Source of the DNA: Clitoria ternatea
Taxonomy: Eukaryota > Streptophyta > Magnoliopsida > Fabales > Fabaceae
Length of the DNA stretch: 64,000 nucleotides
Assembly: GCA_037962975.1 (NCBI GenBank)
Contig: CM075672.1
Location: 53,080,501-53,144,500, forward strand
Direction: 5' to 3'
In this document: one piece after another, positions 53,181-64,000 of the stretch
Layout: each line of letters opens with the position of its first letter
Position numbering within the stretch: the stretch's first letter is position 1
The notes under the pieces: model-generated
The model's database searches: none
What the model was told of the DNA's origin: nothing
What the model saw: only the letters and a program-made list of their open reading frames with translations
Program-made: the position numbers and the translations under genes

Positions 53181-56078
53181 TGTAACACCCCGAATTTTAA
53201 AAAAATGAGTAATTGATGAGAATGGCAAATGGTTGAATATGAGTTGAATGGAAATTGTTGTGCACGAACACTGGAGACAAGTTTTAAATGATTATTGTAA
53301 GGTATATGAAGTATGGAATTGAGTTAAATAGGCTTTGAATGGATTTTGTTATGTGTACTATTGAGAGCTCACGTTTCTGCCCAGGTCCTGATACTTCTCG
53401 CCCAAGCGAGAGGGATTCTCGCTCAAGCGAGAATCCTTTTGTGTTAGTTTCAGGGCTTCTGGCCCGAATTCGCCCAGGCGAATAGATTACCCACTTAAGC
53501 GAATCGAGTGAGAAGCGAGCAGGAGAGATTCTGGACGAATTCTGCTCGAGCGGATGTTGTTGCACTTGAACGAGCGAGAGAGGAGAGGGATTCTAAGTGT
53601 TGGTCACTCAAGAGAGCTTGGGGCGCTTGAGCGAGTGAAGTGGGGTCTGATGCTGGGACCCGGTTTTCTCCCTCCTGAATGCACGTTGGTGATACGTGGT
53701 GCCTTGGTGTTTGGTTCTTTTCCTCTCCCTCGTCCACGTTGGATGGGAGTGATGATTGCTGAGGGTATAGCATTAAATGTTGATGGACTTGCATTAAATG
53801 AGGATGGGATGTTGTGATGAGTGAGATGCTGATGAGGCTGAGATGATAAGGCCTTGGTTGCATGTTTTTCTTCTCACTCTCTCCCTATTCCTTGGGAGTG
53901 CATGTTATGATGAGAGAAGTGCTCCTTCTTCTCTCTAGAACTTGTTGGAGCTTCTGCTTCATCCTCTTCCTCCTTTTTATCTTCTACTTCCACTCATGTA
54001 TGATATAGAATTCTAGTGGAACTGTGTGGTGTTGAGGAACAGGTATGGCTATGTATGGAGGCTGGGTCTAGGTTCCTTTTACCCTTCCCTGTTTCTTGGT
54101 GTTTCCTCTTCATCTTCTTCTTCTTCTCCTTCATATGATGGGCTCGGTTGGAGCCTACAACTATGTGTGTGTGTGTGCATGTCTCGGTTTGTGGATGCAT
54201 GATGGTCCACTGTGGTGAAGGTGCACTACTCTTGTGAAGATGAAGACATGCATGTTGCATGGAGGCATGGTGATCCTTCACTATTGTTGAAGGTGTATGG
54301 TGTTGCTGTGAGGAAGAAGGCATGCATGGAAGTTGGTGGTCCTCCAGGGTAGGGAGGATGGTGCTGTATGAGTGAGAAACAACCTTGTACTGAGCTTTGG
54401 AGGTTGCTGCTCGAGTAAATAGCATGGGTTCCTCCATGGCTGTGAGCAAAGTGGAGCTTGGAGTGTTGAGGCTCATGTGTTGCGTCCAGATGGGCTATTG
54501 GGTGTATCTCGCTCAAGCGAGAATGGTCACGCTTGAGCGAGCCAGTGAAGAAGTGGTCACTGGACCAATTTCGCTCAAGCGAGAGTGTGTGTGGCTGAGC
54601 AAAAGGCTGAAGACTGATACTGGTTGGCTGGGAAGCTGTGTGGTTCTTCCCATGATTGGAAAGCCGAGCAAAGTGCTGTTGTGGCTGGACCGAGTGACCC
54701 ATGTGACTTCTAGAACGTCATTCCAGGTACGGGGAGCTTTGCATCTCAAATGCATGGCTTATGGACGGATTTCTAGGTGACATAATTGTATTGTGTTGTG
54801 TTTGATGTGTATTGTGTGCTGTTGTTGAGTTGAACCCGGTTGTATGATTATTTGTTGCTGCATGGTGCATGCTTAATTGTCCATATGATGTATAATGATT
54901 ATGTTGTGATGCTTGAGATGCATGTTATGTTGATGCTGAGTGCATTGTGTGACGGTTATTGGTCCCTATATTTGTGAGGGTATGATTAAATACGTATGAT
55001 GCTTGTTCATGCATATACTTGTGATAAATGCATATATGGGGACTGTTATGATGAATGTCGAGTGGACTTTATGGAGGAAAGCATGAAATGCTTACTGTAA
55101 AGGATAAATCCGAGTGAATAGAGGATAAATCCAAGTGAATCGATGATAATCCGAGTGGATGGCATAGGATTGTCGAGTGAATGTGGTATAAGCCGAGTCA
55201 TCTGGCTGTTGTTGAGTTGCCGAATGAAATTAATGTTGAACGCAGACTTCCGAGTGGGCAATCGAATGAATATGAGTTGAATTTATAAGCATACGTGTTT
55301 TTGTGTTACTGAATGTGAACACCTTGCGGGGTGCCACGAGGGTATTATCCCGAGTGAAGAGGACATGGTCCTAATGTTGAGTGTGATGAAGACCCGGATT
55401 AGATTCGGGCAGTGCCTGGGGCACTAAGCGTGAAATGAGATGCTTGATGAAATGTCGAGTGCATTGGCGTTGAACGCCAAGTGAATGAAACCGTATGCAT
55501 CCGATTCGCCACTGGAATGCGTTGAATTTTTATACCGATCGGCAATCAGATGACAACATGTGATAAATACGTATCAGTCCTGGAGCTAGGCTCGGACAAA
55601 CTCCTTGAGCATGGCTCGGAGTATGAGTAATGTTGATATAGTCTTGGGGTAGACTTGAGGTGAAATCCGATTGAGGGATTATATTGTTGATGAGGATATT
55701 AGGCTTTATAGCCGAGTGGAAGGGGTAAGAAACCCGATTGAGGACGTTTGTGATTGTTTATGTTGAATGGCAGTGAATGTTGAGCTGATTGATGTATGTG
55801 TTATGACATGTTATGGATTCTATGATTAATCCGAGCCAATATCTGTCATTTAATATGTAATGCTCACCCCTACACCATTTTTAGTGTATGCAGGTCGGTC
55901 TGGATGATGTGGTGGTCTTAAACCCGAGTGTTGGGTGTTTATTGATGTGGTTGTGTACCTAATGTAATGTACCGAGTGTCTTTGATGTATTAAGCCTCGG
56001 CCGACTCATATTAACGTTGTATAATGAATACACTTTATATATGTATTGAAGTTGGGTTATTGGAAACCTGAGTACATG

Positions 56079-56113
<35 letters not shown>

Positions 56114-57706
56114 TTTGAGTGATGGTATTATATGCATACCGACTGAATGTGTTGGTGAATGAGAAGTATAAAGTTAATAAGTATCCGAGTGTATGCGTAT
56201 ATATATACATATCTGTTATGTTGATAACATGGTTATGAATCGGTGGAAGTGTATTTTTGTAGTGGTAGTCGGACTTGGAATTAGAGAATATATAAGTATG
56301 AATGATTTATGTTGATTTGATGCTTCCTACCGACTAGGAAATGATGATGTATAAATATTTCTAAGTTAATGAATCCGGAGTGAAATATGAGTGGCTTAGA
56401 TGCTTTTCCGAGTGAGTCTTGTGTAGGTGACTCTTTATCTGAGTATGACTCATCTGCATATTAATAACCCTTGTGGATTCCGAGTGAAAAATATATAGTG
56501 AACTGTGAGCGGAAAATAACTTGAGTATTTCGAGTGGAATTCCGAGTGATCCTCTACCGAGGGAAGTGTGGTTGTAATGGTTTAGCTTGAAATATTCTAA
56601 GTATACGAATTATGAATGTATCCCGAGTGAATATGGGGACCCATTCTGAGTAAATAGGGTAATGTGTATTCCGAGTGTTTAAGTATGGGATGAGTCCGAG
56701 TGGGACTTGACTTATTGGTTTCCCTGAGTGGTTAAGTATCTCATATGTCTGAGTGAAATACTTGGGAAATTCCTTTGAGTGTTGAGGAGTTTGGATCATT
56801 CCGAGTGGAATTGATTGTGTAGACTATTTCTGAGCAATGAATGGTTAAGGTATTATCCGAGTAAGAATAGGCATGAATGCCGAGTGTGTGGCCGAACGAG
56901 TATTGGTCGGCAATGATATTAGTTACCGAGTGGAATACCACTCTGATGATGAGTTGGTTAAGAATGCTTAAACGGTGTGATTTATGGCCGAGAGAAAGTC
57001 TATGTATTCTCTGAGCGATGGAGTTCAATATACCGAGTGCTAAATGGTTGATGTTTACCGTGTGACTTGAGGTTGAATTATACCAAGTGGCATTTGATTG
57101 GGAGATATTCTGAGTGAGGGTTTAAGGAATCCGAGTGGGATAACCCTCAGTTACTGGGTGGATTGTGTGTGTGCCTTGGTGTATAAAATTTAACGACTAA
57201 GTTATGGAGTGTATGAGTGTTGAGGTTGTTTCCCGAGTGACGGAACCCCATTATGCTGAGTGGACTAAGATATTAAATTCCGAGAGGACTTAGGCATGAA
57301 TTCCGACTGCACCTGATCGTTTACCGAGTGAATGAATGTCTCGGTTTCCCAAGTGATTGAATGCCGAGTGGCTTCTCGCTTCAGTGAGTGATTCCTCGCT
57401 CCATCAAGTATGTTGTTTGGGAAGGCTTTTGATATTGGTTTCGCTCAAGCGAAGGGGAATTCGCCCGAGCGAATTGTGCTATCTCGCTCAAGCGGATTTG
57501 GATCTCGCTTGAGCGAATGCACGCTGTTTATGGGATCGCTCAGGCGTTGTTGTTTTCCGCTGTAAAAGATTTCATTTGCATTTGTCTTCCTTTCCTTTTC
57601 TCCTTGGCCATGGGACCAGCTCTCATATCTTCATATATGAGAGTGGATTTTGATAGATCCGGGTATGTTTTTGCGAAAAATTGACCCCTATTTTTAGGGT
57701 GTTACA
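53181..57706 (+). repeat. 5' LTR of element D
   Basis: Palindromes of TCGCTCAAGCGA type occur near the start (53398-53634), middle (54510-54585) and end (57440-57545). CCGAGTG heptamers fill 55060-57360, about one per 30 bp. Shared islands are at 55848-55885 (TGTCATTTAATATGTAATGCTCACCCC) and 55991-56003 (GCCTCGGCCGACT). A TA-repeat of about 26 bp lies near 56084-56109. ORFs here (53554-54780) repeat in the other LTR but have no domain. Confidence 0.9.
53398..53634. repeat. Phased TCGCTCAAGCGA-type palindromes in the D LTR
   Basis: Copies start near 53398, 53419, 53470, 53491, 53542, 53562, 53604 and 53623. Spacings are 21, 51, 21, 51, about 20, about 42 and about 20 bp. The second copy is the core of a perfect hairpin at 53413-53436 with 11-bp arms. 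The matching hairpin in the other LTR is at 61341-61364. Confidence 0.85.
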
Positions 57707-57710
57707 AGGG

Positions 57711-57722
57711 TGGTATCAGAGC
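57711..57722 (+). other. Primer binding site of D (initiator tRNA-Met)
   Basis: TGGTATCAGAGC lies four bases after the LTR end. The leader that follows (CATGGCCAAGATATGCTTAC and on to CGAGTGTAAGCGGTTG) is nearly the same as in E, an argument for shared packaging. Confidence 0.9.
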
Positions 57723-60700
57723 AGACTGAGAGGTTCATGGCCAAGATATGCTTACCGAGTGTAAGCGGTTGAATGTATGATGACCGGTTGTCATTACTGT
57801 TGGTGGTATTTTATTGGTTTGATGCATGCTTATGCATAGTTTGTATGGCTGTATGCCTATGTGCTTTGCTGGGACAGTAGTTAAAGATACTACTGTTGTG
57901 AAGGTTGATTTGAGAAATAAAGTGACATAATGTTGTGTCTTTATAATTGTGGGAGTCAGATTAATTGACTAGGATTTATGTATAGGGATTGATGGATAAT
58001 TATTATGATACTCTTGTGTTGGGTTGGAAATCCCCAATGAAAATATATAAGGATATTGATAGATAAAAAGAAATATTATGACATTCTAGCGGTGGATACA
58101 AGTAGTTGACTTGTATGTGTGTAAGGCAATGATGATTGCCAAATATGTGAATGGTGAATATGCCTCGAATGATTTTATATGTGGATTGATATTATTATGT
58201 TTGCTATGCCTATGATATCCATGTGTGGATTATTATGAGTGGTGTTTATGGCCATTGAATGCCAATTATTTGAATGATGTGCCTTGAGGGGCCTTGTGAA
58301 TATTTATACGCCATTGATGATAAAACTAAAATATATAATATACCCCTAATTGAGAGGGTGAGATATCCTTGCGAGGTTGTTGTTGAACATATGCATTGTT
58401 GCATCTTGCATTCATGGCATGGCATAGCATTGATATTATGTGGTTGCGATCACAATGATAAAAGATCCTGCGGGATTTTATGAAGGGAGTACCCCTTGTG
58501 AGGCGGGAAACCAATGTGATGATGATATGATATAGGGCTTGCGAGCACCTATGATGCCCATGATTGCGATCATGAGGCGGGAGTACCCCTTGCGAGGAGG
58601 GAAACCTATATGAAATATTGAACGTGGTTGCGATCACGAGAAGCACCTTGCGAGGTTGCCAGAGGGAGTACCCCTTGCGAGGTGGGAAACCCATGATTAT
58701 GATTGATTGATTATGGTGGTTGCGATCACCCGTGATATGAAATCGGATCCGTTGCATATGCATTACACAGTTGACATATGCATTTGTTTAAAGACCATGG
58801 CATTTGAGATGGGATGATCATGAGTGTTGAGAAACCCCTTGCGAGGAGGTATTGAGTGAGACCTTAGTGAATTAATGATGATAATAATTATGAATGCTCT
58901 TGTGGATAAGTGGCAAAGTGACAGTGTTAGTGATTACGTATATGTTGTGCTTATTTATGATATGAATTGCGATTTGTGAGGCTGGTATGCCATTGTGATA
59001 CTTTAATAATGAAATATGTGAAAATGTTAATGAAGGAATTCCCTAGTGTGTTGAATTCGGATTATGAATGTTTGACTGTGCCATTTCTTAAATGATGATT
59101 TATACCCTTGGCATGAGAACTCTGCTTGATTAATATATATATATATATATGATTAAGATGATTTATGATAGATTCCTAATTCAAGAATTTGAATACGATC
59201 ATGAATGTATAAATGTGAAATCAGGTATATGTTATGTTGGATTTGTGTCTCGGTTCTTATGTGCTAAAACCAAGTGATGGATTAATTAATGATAGTGAAG
59301 CTCTCATAAGTATTAAAACTGTGTTAATTGATTTAAATTCTGGTGTATGCCATGCTAATGATTCATGGCAGAGTCATGATTGTGAATGGATTCAAATTTA
59401 CCTGCTAAGTTGGCTGGGTGAGTAATGTTGGGAAATCTCATGATGTGAGGATTTTAATATGGGATAGGTGATTAAATGTAAAACCTGATGCCTGCTTGGT
59501 TGGAATTATATCTTGGTTTGAAGTGTGAAAACAGAGTAGATGATTGGATTAAGTACTGGGCCACAAAGTATGGTAACCCAATTGGTTGAGCATAATTATG
59601 TGTGGTTGGATGTTATGAGGATTGATATGGTGATGTACCTGTTAGTTTGGGTACTGTCTCGGTTTTGTGATTGAAAAACCGAGTGAGTGGTTGGTTGAAT
59701 TATGACTCATAAGGTGTAGTAACCCGATTGGATTCTGTATAATCTTATACTGTTAGACCTTGTGAAACTAGACTCTGTGTTGATTTTGACTCGGTGATAG
59801 TTGGATGTTGTGGGGGTATTTAGTAACCCTTGGAATTCCGAGTCAGAGAATCTGATTGATCATATGGATTGTTGAGATTTGAAGTGTCTTTAGGTTGAAA
59901 TCCGAGTACACCTTGGAACTGGATATGGGGATAATGAAAATGATATTATGGTGATTGTATATCCAACTAGTGGAATGTGTTTACACTCAGTGAAGAAAGT
60001 TGCCAATATAGAAACCTATTGTTATGATTGAGAATCATATTGAAAACCGAGTGGTATATCTAAGAGAATTTAATAAATTTCTAGGCTTAAATTAATTGAT
60101 GGCTAGTGATGAATGATGAATTGAGGGATTGGTTGGCTGATTGACTATGATTTTGTGATAACTAAGATTAAATAAGAGGTATTTACTCGGTTTGTACTGG
60201 AAACCGATTGCCATTGTGCCATTTTATGGTAAGTGTGGTTGGTATTTGATGATTATTATAATAAGGATTGCACTAGAATAAGTATAGGGACTGGAAATAT
60301 GCCTTGAATGAGTCAGAAATCCATTGGTGATATGTATTTTATTGTGAGAATGATTAATGTTTGCTGACTGTTGGCATGGGATGCATCACTGATGGTGCCT
60401 AATGGTGGTATTTATTCGGATGTATTACTTATAAAATGGTAAGAATTGCCTTTAATTTTCATGTAGGTTGGCATTATCTGAGTGATTTTGGGTTGGTATG
60501 AGTGAAATAGAATGCGAGGATGTTGTTCCAATGTGACTCTTCATGCCATAGGTATTGTGGCAGTGTACATTTTGCATTGACTTGATGCAACTGTTGTGAC
60601 CCTATAGTAATGAGATATCAACCTATAAGTTGGATGCAGCAGTTCATAGGTCGGGCAAGTGAGACTGTAGCTGCTTATGGGTATGGTTTGAGTCCATCGG

Positions 60701-61070
60701 ACTGCTCCGAGCAAGATGAGAGTTATGCTGAGTGAAATTATGATGTTCCGAATGAAATACCCTTAAGAGGGTGGAGCTTTTCTGAGGTGAAGTAAAGCCT
60801 TGAATTTGGTGTACTGCTCGAGTTGGAATGTTTCCGAGCAGTGAATACCCGAGTGGGTGATTTCCGAGCCAATTGATGATACTTCCAAGTGGAAGATGTT
60901 AAGAGTGTGGTGTCTTGGAAATTCTTGTTGTGTGGTTAGAAACTACTTAAGAAGTGAAATTGTGCTGACTGAATTTAGCAGTCAGTGAATACTTGGGAAG
61001 TGTTGGTATGTAAATGATTTGTTTGGTATATAGTGAATGCCAAGTTGTTTATTGAGGTAGGTTCATACTT
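57723..61070 (+). other. Non-coding interior of element D
   Basis: About 3.3 kb with no ORF above 145 codons on either strand and no recognisable domain. It contains the hairpin-rich repeat block 58340-58860. A block at 60480-60760 matches the interior of B (18480-18740, reverse). CCGAGTG-like heptamers continue at lower density. Short TA-repeat near 59134-59150. In E the gag-pol genes occupy this position. Confidence 0.8.
58340..58860 (+). repeat. Interior repeat block of D with CCCCTTGCGAGG units
   Basis: The phrase GGGAGTACCCCTTGCGAGG, or a near copy, occurs near 58485, 58578 and 58661, each followed by GGGAAACC. Shorter versions (CTTGCGAGG) lie near 58369, 58645 and 58837. TTGCGATCA-type phrases lie near 58443, 58564, 58627 and 58721, alternating with them. 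CCTTGCGAGG can fold with a 3-bp stem, and ATGATTGCGATCAT is self-complementary. No coding potential is apparent. Confidence 0.7.
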
Positions 61071-61108
61071 GAATTTCGAGGACGAAATTCCTTGAAGGTG
61101 GGGAGAAT
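61071..61108 (+). promoter_or_regulatory. Conserved hairpin and polypurine tract of D
   Basis: GAATTTCGAGGACGAAATTC (61071-61090) is a perfect hairpin with an 8-bp stem and AGGA loop. CTTGAAGGTGGGGAGAAT follows and abuts the 3' LTR at 61109. It matches the same place in B and E. Confidence 0.85.
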
Positions 61109-64000
61109 TGTAACACCCCGAATTTTAAAAAAATGAGTAATTGATGAGAATGGCAAATGGTTGAATATGAGTTGAATGGAAATTGTTGTGCACGAACACT
61201 GGAGACAAGTTTTAAATGATTATTGTAAGGTATATGAAGTATGGAATTGAGTTAAATAGGCTTTGAATGGATTTTGTTATGTGTACTATTGAGAGCTCAC
61301 GTTTCTACCCAGGTCCTGATACTTCTCGCCTAAGCGAGAGGGATTCTCGCTCAAGCGAGAATCCTTTTGTGTTAGTTTTAGGGCTTCTGGCCCGAATTCG
61401 CCCAGGCGAATAGATTACCCGTTTAAGCGAATCGAGTGAGAAGCGAGCAGGAGAGATTCTGGACGAATTCCGCTCAAGTGGATGTTGTTGCGCTTGAACG
61501 AGCGAGAGAGGAGAGGGATTCTGAGTGTTGGTCGCTCAAGAGAGCTTGGAGCGCTTGAGCGAGTGAAGTGGGGTCTGATGCTGGGGCCCGGTTTTCTCTC
61601 TCCTGAATGCACGTTGGTGATACGTGGTGCCTTGGTGTTTGGTTCTTTTCCTCTCCCTCATCCATGTTGGATGGGAGTGATGATTGCTGAGGGTATAGCA
61701 TTAAATGTTGATGGACTTGTATTAAATGAGGATGGGATATTGTGATGAGTGAGATGCTGATGAGGCTGAGATGATAAGGCCTTGGTTGCATGTTTTTCTT
61801 CTCACTCTCTCCCTATTCCTTGGGAGTGCATGTTATGATGAGAGAAGTGCTCCTTCTTCTCTCTAGAACTTGTTGGAGCTTCTGCTTCATCCTCTTCCTC
61901 CTTTTTATCTTCTACTTCCACTCATGTATGATATAGAATTCTAGTGGAACTGTGTGGTGTTGAGGAACAGGTATGGCTATGTATGGAGGCTGGGTCTAGG
62001 TTCCTTTTACCCTTCCCTGTTTCTTGGTGTTTCCTCTTCATCTTCTTCTTCTTCTTCTCCTTCATATGATGGGCTCGGTTGGAGCCTACAACTATGTGTG
62101 TGTGTACATGTCTCGGTTTGTGGATGCATGATGGTCCACTGTGGTGAAGGTGCACTACTCTTGTGAAGATGAAGACATGCATGTTGCATGGAGGCATGGT
62201 GATCCTTCACTATTGTTGAAGGTGTATGGTGTTGCTGTGAGGAAGAAGGCATGCATGGAAGTTGGTGGTCCTCCAGGGTGGGGAGGATGGTGTTGTATGA
62301 GTGAGAAACAACCTTGTACTGAGCTTTGGAGGTTGCTGCTCGAGTAAACAACATGGGTTCCTCCATGGCTGTGAGCAGAGTAGAGCTTGGAGTGTTGAGG
62401 CTCATGTGTTGCATCCAGATGGGCTATTGGGTGTATCTCGCTCAAGCGAGAATGGTCACGCTTGAGCGAGCCAGTGAAGAAATGGTCACTGGACCAATTT
62501 CGCTCAAGCGAGAGTGTGTGTGGCTGAGCAAAAGGCTGAAGACTGATACTGGTTGGCTGGGAAGCTGTGTGGTTCTTCCCATGATTGGAAAGCCGAGCAA
62601 AGTGCTGCTGTGGCTGGACCGAGTGACCCATGTGACTTCTGGAACGTTATTCCAGGTACGGGGAGCTTTGCATCTCAAATGCATGGCTTATGGACGGATT
62701 TCCGGGTGACATAATTGTATTATGTTGTGTTTGATGTGTATTGTGTGCTGTTGTTGAGTTGAACCCAGTTGTATGATTATTTGTTGCTGTATAGTGCATG
62801 CTTAATTGTCCATATGATGTATGATGATTATGTTGTGATGCTTGAGATGCATGTTACGTTGATGCTGAGTGCATTGTGTGACGGTTATTGGTCCCTATAT
62901 TTGTGAGGGTATGATTAAATACGTATGATGCTTGTTCATGCATATACTTGTGATAAATGCATATATGGGGACTGTTATGATGAATGTCGAGTGGACTTTA
63001 TGGAGGAAAGCATGAAATGCTTACTGTAAAGGATAAATCCGAGTGAATAGAGGATAAATCCAAGTGAATCGATGATAATCCGAGTGGATGGCATAGGATT
63101 GTCGAGTGAATGTGGTATAAGCCGAGTCATCTGGCTGTTGTTGAGTTGCTGAATGAAATTAATGTTGAACGCAGACTTCCGAGTGGGCAATCGAATGAAT
63201 ATGAGTTGAATTTATAAGCATACGTGTTATTGTGTTACTGAATGTGAACACCTTGCGGGGTGCCACGAGGGTATTATCCCGAGTGAAGAGGACATGGTCC
63301 TAATGTTGAGTGTGATGAAGACCCGGATTGGATTCGGGCAGTGCCTGGGGCACTAAGCGTGAAATGAGACGCTTGATGAAATGTCGAGTGCATTGGCGTT
63401 GAACGCCGAGTGAATGAAACCGTATGCATCTGATTCGCCACTGGAATGCATTGAATTTTTATACCGATCGGCAATCAGATGACAACATGTGATAAATACG
63501 TATCAGTCCTGGAGCTAGGCTCGGACAGACTCCTTGAGCATGGCTCGGAGTATGAGTAATGTTGATATAGTCTTGGGGTAGACTTGAGGTGAAATCCGAT
63601 TGAGGGATTATATTGTTGATGAGGATATTAGGCTTTATAGCCGAGTGGAAGGGGTAAGAAACCCGATTGAGGACGTTTGTGATTGTTTATGTTGAATGGC
63701 AGTGAATGTTGAGTTGATTGATGTATGTGTTATGACATGTTATGGATTCTATGATTAATCCGAGCTAATATCTGTCATTTAATATGTAATGCTCACCCCT
63801 ACACCATTTTTCAGTGTATGCAGGTCGGTTTGGATGATGTGGTGGTCTTAAACCCGAGTGTTGGGTGTTTATTGATGTGGTTGTGTACCTAATGTAATGT
63901 ATCGAGTGTCTTTGATGTATTAAGCCTTGGCCGACTCATATTAACGTTGTATAATGAATACACTTTATATATGTATTGAAGTTGGGTTATTGGAAACCTG
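61109..64000 (+). repeat. 3' LTR of element D (left 2.9 kb; cut by window edge)
   Basis: It is collinear with 53181 onward to the end of the window. In the palindrome array several positions differ from the 5' copy (for example CCGCTCAAGTGG for CTGCTCGAGCGG, and CGCTCAAG for CACTCAAG), mostly by transitions at CG or CAG/CTG sites. A few small indels occur, as at the GTGTGT run near 62096-62105. Confidence 0.92.

Larger units (their letters stand above)
53181..64000 (+). mobile_element. Element D: large non-coding retrotransposon derivative (LARD-like), right end outside window
   Basis: The first LTR is 53181-57706 (TGTAACACCCCG to GGTGTTACA), 4.5 kb. A 3.4 kb interior follows, then the second LTR from 61109 to the window edge. 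The interior has a primer site and a 3' hairpin plus purine tract but no gag or pol. It is inserted in the C integrase end. Very long LTRs around a non-coding interior are what is called a LARD. The two LTRs differ by only 1-2 percent by eye, mostly by transitions, so it moved fairly recently, presumably with enzymes from an E-like element. Confidence 0.9.

Noticed and set aside
53554..54780. ORFs of 80-160 codons on both strands in the D LTR, repeated at 61482-62709
   Set aside because: They lie in LTR sequence with similar lengths on both strands and a composition dominated by GAGCGA/CTCAAG repeats. No domain, and the frames shift between the two LTRs.
58274..58763. Short ORFs in the D interior as possible gag remnants
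   Set aside because: They coincide with the GC-rich repeat units, have no zinc knuckle or capsid motif, and occur on both strands.

Overview
This window is plant nuclear DNA from a repeat-dense, probably pericentromeric region. It is almost entirely a nest of LTR retrotransposons. I found no host gene, no tRNA or rRNA gene, no CRISPR array and no bacterial-type operon. The element types (SIRE-like Ty1/copia with a third ORF, Athila-like and Tekay-like Ty3/gypsy) and the ATCGAT-rich LTRs suggest a legume, probably of the bean/soybean tribe. That placement is inference.

Layout, outermost to innermost. (Z) 1-1439: the right end of a Tekay-type LTR, abutting the LTR of (R). (R) 1440-4327: the 3' end of a reverse-strand copia element with a third ORF. 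(B) 4328-23386: a reverse-strand, non-coding Tekay-related element whose left LTR is split by (A). (A) 6335-16418: an Athila-like element with gag-protease and a third ORF but no polymerase, flanked by GTATT duplications. It carries a solo copia LTR (S, 12507-13553, GGATG duplications) inside its third ORF. (X) 23387-34000: part of another Tekay-like LTR inserted in the right LTR of B. (K) 24201-33801: a full-length SIRE-like copia element inside X, flanked by TATAC. (C) 34001 to beyond the window: an Athila-clade element with degenerate gag-protease-RT-RNaseH-integrase. (E) 38944-49922: a reverse-strand Tekay chromovirus inside the protease of C, flanked by AGTGT. (D) 53181 to beyond the window: a large retrotransposon derivative with 4.5 kb LTRs and a 3.4 kb non-coding interior, inserted at the end of the C integrase.

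How the parts relate. E is the only Tekay-type element here with a pol gene. B and D have no pol but share its primer-binding-site leader and its 3' hairpin plus polypurine tract, so they look like parasites of an E-like machinery. C carries the Athila polymerase that A lacks. Elements R, K and A carry a third ORF, in the env-like position, from the family catalogued as 'putative plant transposon protein'. Each copy has promoter-like sequence of its own upstream.

Most notable pattern. Several unrelated LTRs (R, S, K, B, D) contain different 12-14 bp palindromes, yet all arrange them as doublets about 21 bp apart, often repeated every ~72 bp. In K the same array recurs upstream of the third ORF. 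In A a different palindrome recurs in both places as 18 bp doublets. Coordinates, spacings and identity estimates were read by eye and need computational confirmation.
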